Assembly: GCA_035317605.1 (NCBI GenBank)
Contig: DATHGT010000105.1
Coordinates: forward strand, 1 to 32,816
Length of the DNA stretch: 32,816 nucleotides
DNA from: DATHGT01 sp035317605
GTDB taxonomy: Bacteria > Methylomirabilota > Methylomirabilia > Rokubacteriales > CSP1-6
Direction: 5' to 3'
Both the position numbers and the translations under genes were made by a program. This document shows positions 13,759 through 22,469 of the stretch, piece by piece. The notes beneath the pieces are model-generated. The model did no database searches. It saw nothing but the letters and a program-made list of their open reading frames with translations, and was not told where the DNA came from. Each line of letters begins with the position of its first letter. Positions within the stretch are counted from its first letter, which is position 1.

Positions 13759-14716
13759 GCGCGGCCTGGGGAAGGATGTCGCACCCGCCGGCCCGCTCCA
13801 CGGCCCGCGCGTTGGCGGTTTGCTCGTCGCCGCTCGTTCCCGGCAGCGGCACGTAGAGCGCGGGCACGCCGAGCTGGCAGCACTCGTTCACGGTCCCGGC
13901 CCCGGCCCTGCCGATCACCAGTGACGCGGTGGCGTAGATCGCGGCGAGCTCGGCCCCCACGTACGGCACCACCGTGTAGCGCGACGCCAGCCCGGCCGGC
14001 AGCGCCCCTCGACGGATCGCGAGCCACGCGCGATCGCCGGTCGTCGGGTGATCGCCGCACTGGTGGATCACCTGGGCGTGCTCGAGGAGCCTGGGGAGGG
14101 CTTCGCCGAGGGCGCGATTGATCCGATGGGCGCCCTGGGCCCCGCCGGTGACGTAGATCAGCGGCAGCGCGGGGTCGAGCCCGAAGCGGGCGACCGCGTC
14201 AGCCCGCGAGCCGTCGCGCAGCTCGGGGCGCAGCGGGTTGCCGGTGAGCACGCCCTTGCCGCGCGGAACTCTCGCCTCCGACCCCGGGAAGCTCAGCGCC
14301 ACCCGGCGCGCGAAGCGGATGGCCACGCGGTTGGCGAGCCCGGGCACGGCCGTCTGCTCATGGGCGACGACGGGGACGCCGCGCATCGCGGCGGCGATCA
14401 CGGTCGGCAGCGCCACGAATCCACCGGTGGCGAACACCACCCGCGGCCGGAGACGTCGGAGGTGGCCCGCCGCCTGAACGACGCCGGCGGGGGCCGCCAC
14501 CGTCAGGTCGCTCACGTTTCGCCAGGACCAATAGCGGCGAAGCTTGCCGGTGGCTATGGCGAAGTAGGGGATGCCGCGCTCGGGAACGAGCCGGGCCTCG
14601 ACCCCGTCGCGGCTGCCGATCCACGCGCACGGCACGCCGCGTTCGCCGAGCAGCGACGCCACCGCGAGCCCCGGGCTGGTGTGACCGCCCGTGCCGCCGC
14701 CGGCGATCAGGATCAG
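13580..14716 (-). CDS. murG: MurG, lipid II-forming GlcNAc transferase
   Basis: It transfers GlcNAc from UDP-GlcNAc to lipid I on the inner face of the membrane, giving lipid II. Motifs: ILIAGGGTGGHTSPGLAVA at the N-terminus, FATGGFVALPTVIAA, AHEQTAVPGLANR, the GGAQGAHRINRALGEALP loop, HQCGD, and the donor-site run RAGAGTVNECCQLG then GDEQTANAR. No ATG, GTG or TTG fits the N-terminus. The natural position is the CTG at 14716, which overlaps the ddl stop as CTGA and gives MILIAGGG. The conserved part ends near 13635 (RIVALLSE); the last ~18 residues run antisense into the endonuclease-like gene and look unnatural. Upstream neighbours ddl and rarA are on the same strand. Confidence 0.92.
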   Translation of the reverse strand: MILIAGGGTGGHTSPGLAVASLLGERGVPCAWIGSRDGVEARLVPERGIPYFAIATGKLRRYWSWRNVSDLTVAAPAGVVQAAGHLRRLRPRVVFATGGFVALPTVIAAAMRGVPVVAHEQTAVPGLANRVAIRFARRVALSFPGSEARVPRGKGVLTGNPLRPELRDGSRADAVARFGLDPALPLIYVTGGAQGAHRINRALGEALPRLLEHAQVIHQCGDHPTTGDRAWLAIRRGALPAGLASRYTVVPYVGAELAAIYATASLVIGRAGAGTVNECCQLGVPALYVPLPGTSGDEQTANARAVERAGGCDILPQAALTADALGERVLGLLADPTRLKEMGERARSVAIPDAAERIVALLSESAPCPPPPSAHGTR

Positions 14717-15915
14717 GAAGACTTCTCCCGGTGACGCTCGACGGCCAGGTGGATCAGGCGGTCGACCAGGGTGACGTAGTCGAGCCCGGAGGCTTCCCAC
14801 ATGCGGGCGTAGCCGCTGGTGGCCGTGAAGCCGGGAATGGTGTTGATCTCGTTCACGAACAGGCGATCGCCCTCGAGGAAGAAGTCGACGCGCGCCATGC
14901 CCGCGCAGTCGATGGCCCGGAAGGCGGCGATGGCCAGCTCGCGGACCTGACGCGCGACGTCGGCGGGGATGGGCGCCGGGATCAACAGGCGCGCCTGGCC
15001 GTCGGCGTACTTGGTCGCGTAGTCGTACCACTCGGACTCGTAGACGATCTCGCACGGCTCGGAGGCCGTCGGGTCGTCGTTGCCGAGCACGCTGATCTCG
15101 ACCTCGCGGGCCTTCACCGCGTGCTCGACGACGATCCGCCGATCGTGGCGCGCCGCCTCGTCGAGGGCCGCCGGCAGCTCGGTCGCGATCGCCACCTTGC
15201 TGATGCCCACGCTGGAGCCGAGGTTGGACGGCTTGACGAAGCACGGAAAGCCGATCTCGTCGGCGACGCGCCGGGCCACCGCGTCCGGGTCTTCGCGCCA
15301 CTGCCGCCGCTCGACGACCACGAAGTCGACGATGGGCAGGCCGTGGGCGCGGAAGAGCGTCTTCATGGTGATCTTGTCCATGCCCACGGCGGACGCCAGC
15401 ACCCCGGCTCCCGTGTAGGGAACGTCGGCCAGCTCGAGCAAGCCCTGGATGGTGCCGTCCTCGCCGTACGGCCCGTGCAGCATCACCACGACCACGTCGA
15501 CGTCGCGCCGGATCTGCGGAGGCAATCCGGACGACGAATCCACGCGGGCCAGCGCGGCGTCAGGGGCGGCGTCCATCGTGAGCCCGGTCGCTGGAGGACT
15601 CGGCTCGGCGGCCCGGATTTCGGTCATTGAAGGGCTCGTCTCGCCGCCTGCGGGCGGCTCACCTCGCAATGCCACGAGCGCCTTCTTGACCGCGCCGGTG
15701 GGATCAGCCGACGGGAGGGAAATGCGGGCCTCGGCGGCGAGCGCGCGGAGTGGGTCGGCGCCGACGACCCAGTGACCGTCGCGGGCGATCCCGATCGGTA
15801 CGACCGTGTGGCCGCCCCGCTCGAGCGCTGACATGACGGAGGCCGCGGAAGCCAGCGACACTTCGTGCTCTCCCGAACGCCCACCGAACACGACCCCGAC
15901 GCGCAGTCGCGTCAT
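14713..15915 (-). CDS. ddl: D-alanine--D-alanine ligase
   Basis: An ATP-grasp ligase that joins two D-alanines for peptidoglycan. It shows VGVVFGGRSGEHEVSLASA at the N-terminus, MLHGPYGEDGTIQGLLELAD, PYTGAGVLASAVGMDKITMK, FVKPSNLGSSVGISKV, ARVDFFLEGDRLFVNEINTIPGF and TSGYARMWEASGLDY. From ATG 15915 it has 400 residues, longer than the usual 300-370. The extra length is a Pro/Ala-rich stretch at about residues 64-130 (GEPPAGGETSPS, AAEPSPPATG). A TTG at 15921 would add two residues. It lies nine bases after the rarA stop, and its own stop overlaps the murG start, so ddl and murG are coupled. This order differs from the usual murG-murC-murB-ddl. Confidence 0.95.
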   Translation of the reverse strand: MTRLRVGVVFGGRSGEHEVSLASAASVMSALERGGHTVVPIGIARDGHWVVGADPLRALAAEARISLPSADPTGAVKKALVALRGEPPAGGETSPSMTEIRAAEPSPPATGLTMDAAPDAALARVDSSSGLPPQIRRDVDVVVVMLHGPYGEDGTIQGLLELADVPYTGAGVLASAVGMDKITMKTLFRAHGLPIVDFVVVERRQWREDPDAVARRVADEIGFPCFVKPSNLGSSVGISKVAIATELPAALDEAARHDRRIVVEHAVKAREVEISVLGNDDPTASEPCEIVYESEWYDYATKYADGQARLLIPAPIPADVARQVRELAIAAFRAIDCAGMARVDFFLEGDRLFVNEINTIPGFTATSGYARMWEASGLDYVTLVDRLIHLAVERHREKSS

Positions 15916-15924
15916 GGACAAATT

Positions 15925-17373
15925 CTACTGGCTCGGCTTTCGATCACTGGCGGCTTTCTGCTCGGAGCGCCAGCGGCGCCAGTCGGCGAGGCGGCGGGCC
16001 ACGTCGGCTTCGAGGCCGCGATCGGTCGGCCGGTAGTACTGACGATCGCGCAGCGAGTCCGGCAGGTGCTGCTGGGCGACCCGCGCGTCGGGGGCGTCGT
16101 GAGCGTACTGGTAGCCGGCGCCGTACCCGAGGTCCTTCATGAGCCCCGTCGGCGCGTTGCGGATACCCAGCGGCACCGGCTCGCTGGGGCGCTCGGCCAC
16201 GTCTTCCTTGGCCTCGTTGAAGGCCACGTAGGCTGCGTTCGACTTGGGCGCCATGGCGAGATAGAGCGTGGCCTGGGCCAGCGCCAGCTCGCCCTCGGGC
16301 GACCCGAGGAAGTCGTACGCGTCCTTGGCGGCCAGCGTGATCGTGAGGGCCATCGGGTCGGCGTTGCCAACGTCCTCCGAGGCGAAGCGGACCAGCCGGC
16401 GCGCCACGTAGAGCGGCTCCTCGCCCGACTCCAGCATCCGCGTCATCCAGTAGAGCGCTCCGTCGGGATCGGAGTCGCGCAGCGATTTGTGGAGCGCGGA
16501 GATCAGGTTGTAGTGCTCCTCGCCCCCCTTGTCGTAGAGCAGCGACTTTCGCTGGGCCGCCTCGCGAATGGCCGTCTCGGTCACGCGCGGGCGCTCCCCA
16601 TTGAGGGGGGCCAGGGTGACCGCCAGCTCGAGGATGTTGAGGGCCGAGCGCGCGTCGCCGTTGGCGAGGGCCGCGATGCGGCCGAGCGCGGCGTCGTCGA
16701 CGAGCGGCCGCCGGGACGCGAGTCCTCGCTCGGCGTCGGCGAGGGCACGGCGGAGGATCTCGACGAGGTCGCTCTCGGCCAGGCCGTGGAGCACGTAGAC
16801 GCGGCAGCGCGAGAGCAGCGCCGAGTTCACCTCGAACGACGGGTTCTCGGTGGTGGCGCCGATGAGGATGAGCGTGCCGTCCTCGACGTGCGGGAGGAAC
16901 GCGTCCTGCTGGCCGCGGTTGAACCGGTGGATCTCGTCGACGAAGAGCACGGTGGAGCGCCCGTGACGCTGGCGGTCGACCTCGGCCTCGGCGATCACCG
17001 CGCGGATCTCCTTGACTCCGGAGAGCACGGCGGAGAACGCCACGAAGCGCGCGCCGGTCTTGTCGGCCATCAGCGAGGCGAGCGTGGTCTTGCCGGTGCC
17101 CGGCGGCCCCCAGAGGATCATCGAGTGCAGCTCGCCGCGCTCGATCGCCGCGCGCAGCACGCGCCCGGGCCCGAGCAGGTGTTCCTGGCCGACGACTTCG
17201 TCCAGCATCCGCGGCCGCATGCGATCCGCCAGGGGACTCGGCGTGGCAGCCTGCCCCGCTCCCGACGATCGTCGCTCGCCAACCGGCTCGCTCCGTCCTG
17301 CCTCCCCCCAGAATCCCGATTGCGCTGGCGAAGCCGGCGCTCGAACAGAGGCGCGATCGTCTCTTCCCTTCAT
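15925..17373 (-). CDS. rarA: Replication-associated recombination protein A (AAA+ ATPase)
   Basis: A 482-residue MgsA/RarA/WRNIP1-family ATPase that acts at stalled replication forks. Walker A is GPPGTGKTT (89-97), Walker B LFVDEIHRF (D146/E147), sensor 1 GATTENPSFEVNSALLSRC, and the sensor 2/arginine-finger region follows (ALANGDARSALNILELA). The C-terminal tetramerisation region has the family marks KSLLYDKGGEEHYNLISALHK, SDPDGALYWMTRML and FASEDVGNADP. The first ~45 residues are a low-complexity extension before PLADRMRPRMLDEVVGQ. The ATG at 17373 overlaps the stop of the HAD gene (ATGA), which supports this start. Confidence 0.95.
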   Translation of the reverse strand: MKGRDDRASVRAPASPAQSGFWGEAGRSEPVGERRSSGAGQAATPSPLADRMRPRMLDEVVGQEHLLGPGRVLRAAIERGELHSMILWGPPGTGKTTLASLMADKTGARFVAFSAVLSGVKEIRAVIAEAEVDRQRHGRSTVLFVDEIHRFNRGQQDAFLPHVEDGTLILIGATTENPSFEVNSALLSRCRVYVLHGLAESDLVEILRRALADAERGLASRRPLVDDAALGRIAALANGDARSALNILELAVTLAPLNGERPRVTETAIREAAQRKSLLYDKGGEEHYNLISALHKSLRDSDPDGALYWMTRMLESGEEPLYVARRLVRFASEDVGNADPMALTITLAAKDAYDFLGSPEGELALAQATLYLAMAPKSNAAYVAFNEAKEDVAERPSEPVPLGIRNAPTGLMKDLGYGAGYQYAHDAPDARVAQQHLPDSLRDRQYYRPTDRGLEADVARRLADWRRWRSEQKAASDRKPSQ

Positions 17374-18005
17374 TGGCCCGCAAGAAAATCGGGGAGCGTG
17401 GCCAGGTCGGTCAACGTCGCGACGGCGTCGATCTTCCAGCGATGGAGGTCGGCGGCGGTCATGCGGTAGGCGATGAAGGGGACGCCGGCGGCGGTGGCGG
17501 CCACGCCGTCGACCCAGGAGTCACCGACCATGAACGCCTGGTGCGTCTCGGAGCCATTCGCGAGGGCGGCGATCACGCGCCAGCCGTCGGGGTCGGGCTT
17601 CAGCGCTCGCATCTCGTCGCGCGTCACCACCACGTCGAAGTGTCGGGCGAGGCCGAGGCGCGCGAGGGCGGAACGGGTCACCGCGCCCGCGTTGTTGGTC
17701 CACAGCGCGGCCACGAAACCGAGCCGGCGCGCGCCCGCCACCGCGTCGAGGGCGCCGGACTCGAGCGTGGCCTCATCCATCGCGCGCTGCTCGCGGTCGA
17801 GGGCCAGCGTCCACAGCGCCGTCTCGTGAGCGGGCATCTCGCGCTTGCAGAATTGCAGCAGCTCGCCCACGCGGTATCGCTCCTCACGCGCGGGAAGGCA
17901 GGCGCCCGCGCGCTCGAGGTGGTCGCGCATGTCGGCGGCCATCGCGGCCAGGTCGAGGGGCGTCGTGACCAGCGTGTGATCGAGGTCGAAGGCACAGACG
18001 CGCAC
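17370..18005 (-). CDS. HAD-superfamily hydrolase (phosphatase)
   Basis: A 211-residue haloacid-dehalogenase-fold phosphatase. Motif I is FDLDHTLV (nucleophile in FDLD near residue 7), motif II LWTNNAGAV, motif III the Lys in ALKPDPDGW and motif IV VGDSWVDGVAATAAGVPFIAY. A helical cap lies between motifs I and II. It resembles phosphoglycolate phosphatase-like or histidinol-phosphatase-like members, but the substrate cannot be named. The GTG at 18005 gives VRVCAFDLDHT, right for the family. It is divergent from the TPR gene, with only 39 bases between the two starts. It overlaps rarA by four bases downstream. Confidence 0.87.
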   Translation of the reverse strand: MRVCAFDLDHTLVTTPLDLAAMAADMRDHLERAGACLPAREERYRVGELLQFCKREMPAHETALWTLALDREQRAMDEATLESGALDAVAGARRLGFVAALWTNNAGAVTRSALARLGLARHFDVVVTRDEMRALKPDPDGWRVIAALANGSETHQAFMVGDSWVDGVAATAAGVPFIAYRMTAADLHRWKIDAVATLTDLATLPDFLAGQ

Positions 18006-18044
18006 GGTGGACGTAGGATAACGTGCTACGATGATCGCGTCATC

Positions 18045-19424
18045 ATGAAGCGCCGATTGCGTTTCTTCTCGGCGTTCCTCGTACTCCTCCCGGCCGTGTT
18101 CTCGGCACCGCCCGCCGGCGCCATCGATGAGATCGAGCGGCAGTGGCTGGTGGGCTCGAGCGCGTTCGCCGACGGTCTGCACCCGCTCGCTCGCCGCGTC
18201 CTCGAGCGCTTCGTGGCCGAGCATCCCGACGACCGCCGCGCCGCCGAGGCGTTCTTGATGCTCGGCAAGGCGCGGCTGAGCGCCGGCGAAGCCGAGGGCG
18301 CGCTGGAGGCCTTTCGTCTGGCCCAGACCTTCACTCCGCGGCCGGGAGCGCCGATGGAGGTGAAGCTCTGGGAAGCCGAGGCGCTTCTGCGGCTCAAGCG
18401 TTTCGCCGAGGCCCGCGCCGCTTACGACGAGGTCTTCCGCACCGACGCGACCTCTCCGCTCGCCGTCGACGCTCTCTATGGATTCGGCCTGGCCGAGCTC
18501 GAGATGAAGCGTCCCGAGTCCGCGGTCTCCGCCTTCCGTGACCTCCTGGAAGCGTGGCCCGAGCATCGGCTCGCCCCCGCGGCGACGCTGTCGATGGCGA
18601 CCGCGCTCGCCGACCTCAAGCGCTTCAGCGAGGCGCTGCCGCTGCTCGAGGGCTTCACCAGGAAGTATCCCGGGCACAAGCTCGCGCCGAACGCGCAGTA
18701 CCTCCTCGGCCTGACCCACATCCAGACCGGGGACCGCCGGACCGGCGTGGCCGATCTGAAGGCGTTCCTCGACAAGAACCCGACGCACGACCTGGCGCCC
18801 GACGCTCGCCGCCTCGTCACCGACACGCTGGCGCGCTACGGCGACCGCGAGGACCTGGAGGAGAGCTACAAGACGCTGACGACTCAGAAGCCGCCGACGG
18901 CCGAGGCGCTGTACGACGCCGCCGGCTTGGCCAAGCGCCTGGGACGCCCGAAGGACCAGGAGGCGATGTGGCGCCGGCTCGTCGACGAATTCCCCGGCCA
19001 CATGCTGGCCCGCCGCGCGGCCCTGGAGCTGGCCGGCCTGACCTTCAAGCGCAACCAGTGGAAGGACAGCGCCGCGTTCGCCCGCGCCGCCGCCGAGAGC
19101 GAGGAGGACACGGTCAAGGCGGAAGGATGGCTCCAGACCGGGGAGGCCGAGCTGAAGCTCAAGCACTTCCCGGCGGCGGCCAAGGCCTTCGAGTCCGTGG
19201 TGACGATCAGGAACGCCGAGGCCGCGGTGCGCTACCGGGCGTTCGCGGGACTCGGGCTCGCACGCGAGGAGCAGAAAGACTGGAAGGCGGCGCTGGCCGC
19301 GTACGAATCCGCGGCGCGGACGCCGGACGCCACGCTCCGCGACTGGGCGACCAAGCGCGTGGCCGCGATGAAGAGCCACCTGGGCAACGCCTCGCCGAAG
19401 TCGAAGACGGGATCAGGCTCGTGA
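18045..19424 (+). CDS. Secreted tetratricopeptide repeat protein
   Basis: A 459-residue protein. A clear signal peptide (MKRRLRFFSAFLVLLPAVFS, likely cut after PPAGA) is followed by serial TPR-like helical pairs: RRVLERFVAEHPDDRRAAEAF, EGALEAFRLAQTFTP, SAVSAFRDLLEAWPEHRLAP, EALPLLEGFTRKYPGHKLAP and more to the end. The pattern resembles CpoB/YbgF and BamD-like periplasmic TPR proteins, which scaffold envelope complexes. No catalytic domain is present. The ATG at 18045 is the only start that retains the signal peptide neatly. Its stop overlaps the start of the next TPR gene (GTGA), so the two products are probably made together and may interact. Confidence 0.88.
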   Translation: MKRRLRFFSAFLVLLPAVFSAPPAGAIDEIERQWLVGSSAFADGLHPLARRVLERFVAEHPDDRRAAEAFLMLGKARLSAGEAEGALEAFRLAQTFTPRPGAPMEVKLWEAEALLRLKRFAEARAAYDEVFRTDATSPLAVDALYGFGLAELEMKRPESAVSAFRDLLEAWPEHRLAPAATLSMATALADLKRFSEALPLLEGFTRKYPGHKLAPNAQYLLGLTHIQTGDRRTGVADLKAFLDKNPTHDLAPDARRLVTDTLARYGDREDLEESYKTLTTQKPPTAEALYDAAGLAKRLGRPKDQEAMWRRLVDEFPGHMLARRAALELAGLTFKRNQWKDSAAFARAAAESEEDTVKAEGWLQTGEAELKLKHFPAAAKAFESVVTIRNAEAAVRYRAFAGLGLAREEQKDWKAALAAYESAARTPDATLRDWATKRVAAMKSHLGNASPKSKTGSGS

Positions 19425-22400
19425 ACCGCCCCGTCGCGGTCGGATTCGCGCTCGCGATCTGGACGCTCGTCACCGCCGCGACGCCGCTGCCGCTGGCGCC
19501 GCCGCCGCCCGACCTCGCGCCGCTGGTGCCGTTCGTCTCGGCGCCGCTCGACAAGCCTCCGGTCAAGCTGCCGGTCATCGCGATGCCGCCGCCGCCGATC
19601 GAGGTTCCGCCGATTCCGCCCGCGGCCCCCCTGCGGCCCGCCACCGACAAGCCGACGGCGACGATGCCGCCACGACGCACGCTGCCGTGCGTGGGCGCCT
19701 GGACCGGCCAGGCCGGCGAAGCGCTCGAGTGCGGGCGCGCCCAGCTCCTGCGCGGCGACCTCACCGACGCCGTCCAGAATTTCGAGCGGGCGATCCGCAA
19801 CGCGGACGATCGCGCCGTCGCCGTCGAGTCCCGGTACTGGCTGGGCGAAACGCTCTACCGTCTCGGTCGCCTCGAGCTGGCCGACACACAGTTCCGGCGG
19901 GTCGTCGAGGACCGATCGCCGGCGGTCTCGCCGTTCGCGCTGCACGGCAGCGGGTGGACCGCGCTCGTGCTCGGCGACGCCGCGCGCGCTCACGACGCGT
20001 TCGCTCAGCTCCTGGTCTCGACGCATCCGATGGCGGTCGACGCGTGGGCCCGTCACGGCCTCGGGCTGGCGCTCTCGGCGCTCGGGCGTCATGCCGAGGC
20101 CCAGCGCACGTGGGCGGATCTGCTGGCGCGTCGTCCCGGGCCCGCGCTGGAACGCGACGCGCTCTTCTGGAACGGCGACGCGCTCGGGCGCATCGGTCAG
20201 CCGGACAAGGCCGCAGCCGAGCTGGCGCGGTTCGTTCAAGGCGGGCCGCATCCGCTTCTCTCCGCCGGACTCGCGCGTCAGGCCTGGTGGAACCTCGTCG
20301 CCGGCCAGCCGAAGGAAAGCCTCGCGGCTCTGCGCGCGTACCCGGGCCCGCCCATGCCCGAGCCGAAACCGGAAGGGGGAAAGCCGGCGCCTCCGCGCGC
20401 CGCCGGTCCCAATCCCCAGGACACCGCCGACCGCGACTGGATCGACGCCACGCAGGCCCTGGCCTCGCTGGCCGTCGATGATTGGAACGGTTCTCGTGTC
20501 GCGGCGCAGGCGCTGGACGGGCGGAAATCGCCGCTCGCGTTGCCCGTTCAGCTTCGCGTCGCCGCGGCCGCGCTGGCCCGCCGCGAGAACGCGACCGTCG
20601 ACGCGATGGTCGCCGAGCTGATCAAGGGCACCCTGACCCCGCCGGTCCGCGCCTGGGTCCTGACCCTCAAAGGTGAGGCGGCCCGCGCCGAGGGCAAGGG
20701 CGACGACGCGCGCACCCAGTACGACCTGGCCCGCGGGATCGACGCCGGCAGCGACGTGGGCCGCTACGCGACGATTCGCGTGGCCCAGATCAACCTCGAG
20801 ATGCGCGAGTTCGCCCAGGCCGTGACCGACCTGGCCCCGCTCGTGGGGGCGCCCGGCGACCCCGCCCGCCGCGCCGCCGTGCTCTTGCTCCAGGGCGAAG
20901 CGGCGTACCGCGCGGGCGACCACAAGACCGCCACGGCGGCCTTCGAGCGCGCGGTCACCGACGTGCCCGACCGTCCGGAGGTGCGCGCCGCGCGTCTGGG
21001 CCTGGCCTGGACGGCGCTGCGCGCGGGGCGCGGGGACGACGCGGGCCGCCGCTTCGCGGAATTCGCCCAGCTCTATCCCGACGACGAGCACACCACCGAC
21101 GCGCTCGTGCTCGCCTCCGAGATGGCCCTCGCCCGGAACGATTCGAAAGGCGCGCGCGAGCTGCTCGATCGCGTGCTGTCGCGCTATCCCGGCGCGCCGC
21201 GCGCGGAATTCGCACGGCTGAACCGCGCCATCCTCATGCTGCGCTCGGGAGAAGCCGCGGCCGCGGTGGCGCCGCTGCGCGACTGGGCGGGCCGCGCGCC
21301 GTTCCCGCCGCTGCTCGGGCGCGCGCGGATCGCGCTCGGGGTGGCGCTGCTCGGCGCGGGCCGGCCGGGCGAGGCGCGCGCGGAATTCCTCGCCGCCCGG
21401 CGCGAGGGAGAGGGAGCGCTGGCCAGCCTCGGCCTCGCGACCGCGGCGCTCGCCGAGGACAAGCTCCCCGACGCCTCGCGCGAGTTCACCGAGGCCCGCA
21501 ACGACGGCACGGCCGCGATCGCCGCCACCGCCGACTACGGGCTCGCCGCGATCGGCTTTCGTGGCGGCGCCACCGGCGCGTTCAAGACGGCGGCGACGTC
21601 GCTGCTCGCCGCAGCGCCCAAATCTCCGGAAGCGCCGGCGCTGCTCTACGCGCTCACCGGCCTGGCCGCCGACGCCAAGGACTGGCCCGCGGCACTCACC
21701 ACGGCCAAGCGACTGGTGACCGAGTTCCCGAACGACGCGCGCGCCGACGACGGGCTCGAGCGCGTCGGGGCCGCCGCCGCCGCCAACGAGCACGCCTGGC
21801 CCGTCGCCTACGAGTCCTACGCGCTGCTCCGCCAGAAGTATCCGAAGAGTCCCTTCGTCGAGGATTCGCGGGTGGCCTTTGCGGAATCGCAGGTGGAGAC
21901 CGGGCGCGCCGCCGAAGGCCGAAGTGCGCTCGAGCAGTACGTCGCGTCGGTGCCGCTTACCGCGACGGACACGCGGGGGGCGCGTGCGCGGATCGCGCTC
22001 GGCCGCGCCCGCGAGCTCACCGGCGATCACGCGGGCGCTCTCCAGGCGTACACGGAGGCGGCGCGGGTGGCGCCGCCGGACCGGTGGACCAAGGACACCC
22101 AGCTCGGCTATGCGCGGCTGCTCACGCAAGGCCGTCGGTACGACGAGGCCAAAGGACTGCTCGAGCCCCTGATCAAGACCGGGCCCGCGCCGGCGGCCGC
22201 GGAAGGCGCGCTCGCGCTGGGCGAGGCGTTCCACGGCAAGGGCGACGAGGCGGCGGCCATCGAGTACTTCATGACCGCGGCCTACGTCGCGCCCGACACC
22301 GCCGCCGGGCGTCGCGGATTGCTCGCCGCCGGACGCGCGTTCGCCGCGCTCAAGCAGCCCGACGCCGCGGCCACCGTCTATCGCAAGCTCCTCGCCCAGC

Positions 22401-22462
22401 CGAACGTCCCCGCCGACCTCGCCGACGCCGCCCGCAAGGGACTGGCGGAGGTGGGGCGATAG
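19421..22462 (+). CDS. Large TPR protein with proline-rich N-terminus
   Basis: A 1013-residue protein. The GTG at 19421 overlaps the previous stop. Residues 1-25 form a hydrophobic signal or anchor (VGFALAIWTLVTAATP). Residues about 25-80 are strongly proline-rich (PPPPDLAPLVP, MPPPPIEVPPIPPAAP). The remaining ~900 residues are degenerate TPR and Sel1-like helical repeats (for example LTDAVQNFERAIRNADDRAV, EARAEFLAARREGEGALASL, AWPVAYESYALLRQKYPKSP, GALQAYTEAARVAPPDRW). It is probably a periplasmic scaffold spanning from a membrane anchor through a stiff proline linker. The function is unknown. The next gene, an aldehyde ferredoxin oxidoreductase, starts eight bases after its stop. Confidence 0.85.
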   Translation: MNRPVAVGFALAIWTLVTAATPLPLAPPPPDLAPLVPFVSAPLDKPPVKLPVIAMPPPPIEVPPIPPAAPLRPATDKPTATMPPRRTLPCVGAWTGQAGEALECGRAQLLRGDLTDAVQNFERAIRNADDRAVAVESRYWLGETLYRLGRLELADTQFRRVVEDRSPAVSPFALHGSGWTALVLGDAARAHDAFAQLLVSTHPMAVDAWARHGLGLALSALGRHAEAQRTWADLLARRPGPALERDALFWNGDALGRIGQPDKAAAELARFVQGGPHPLLSAGLARQAWWNLVAGQPKESLAALRAYPGPPMPEPKPEGGKPAPPRAAGPNPQDTADRDWIDATQALASLAVDDWNGSRVAAQALDGRKSPLALPVQLRVAAAALARRENATVDAMVAELIKGTLTPPVRAWVLTLKGEAARAEGKGDDARTQYDLARGIDAGSDVGRYATIRVAQINLEMREFAQAVTDLAPLVGAPGDPARRAAVLLLQGEAAYRAGDHKTATAAFERAVTDVPDRPEVRAARLGLAWTALRAGRGDDAGRRFAEFAQLYPDDEHTTDALVLASEMALARNDSKGARELLDRVLSRYPGAPRAEFARLNRAILMLRSGEAAAAVAPLRDWAGRAPFPPLLGRARIALGVALLGAGRPGEARAEFLAARREGEGALASLGLATAALAEDKLPDASREFTEARNDGTAAIAATADYGLAAIGFRGGATGAFKTAATSLLAAAPKSPEAPALLYALTGLAADAKDWPAALTTAKRLVTEFPNDARADDGLERVGAAAAANEHAWPVAYESYALLRQKYPKSPFVEDSRVAFAESQVETGRAAEGRSALEQYVASVPLTATDTRGARARIALGRARELTGDHAGALQAYTEAARVAPPDRWTKDTQLGYARLLTQGRRYDEAKGLLEPLIKTGPAPAAAEGALALGEAFHGKGDEAAAIEYFMTAAYVAPDTAAGRRGLLAAGRAFAALKQPDAAATVYRKLLAQPNVPADLADAARKGLAEVGR

Positions 22463-22469
22463 CCCGCCG

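Noticed and set aside
14717..15301. N-terminal extension of murG by about 195 codons into ddl
   Set aside because: The extension is an out-of-frame reading of ddl, and MurG similarity begins exactly at the CTG overlapping the ddl stop.
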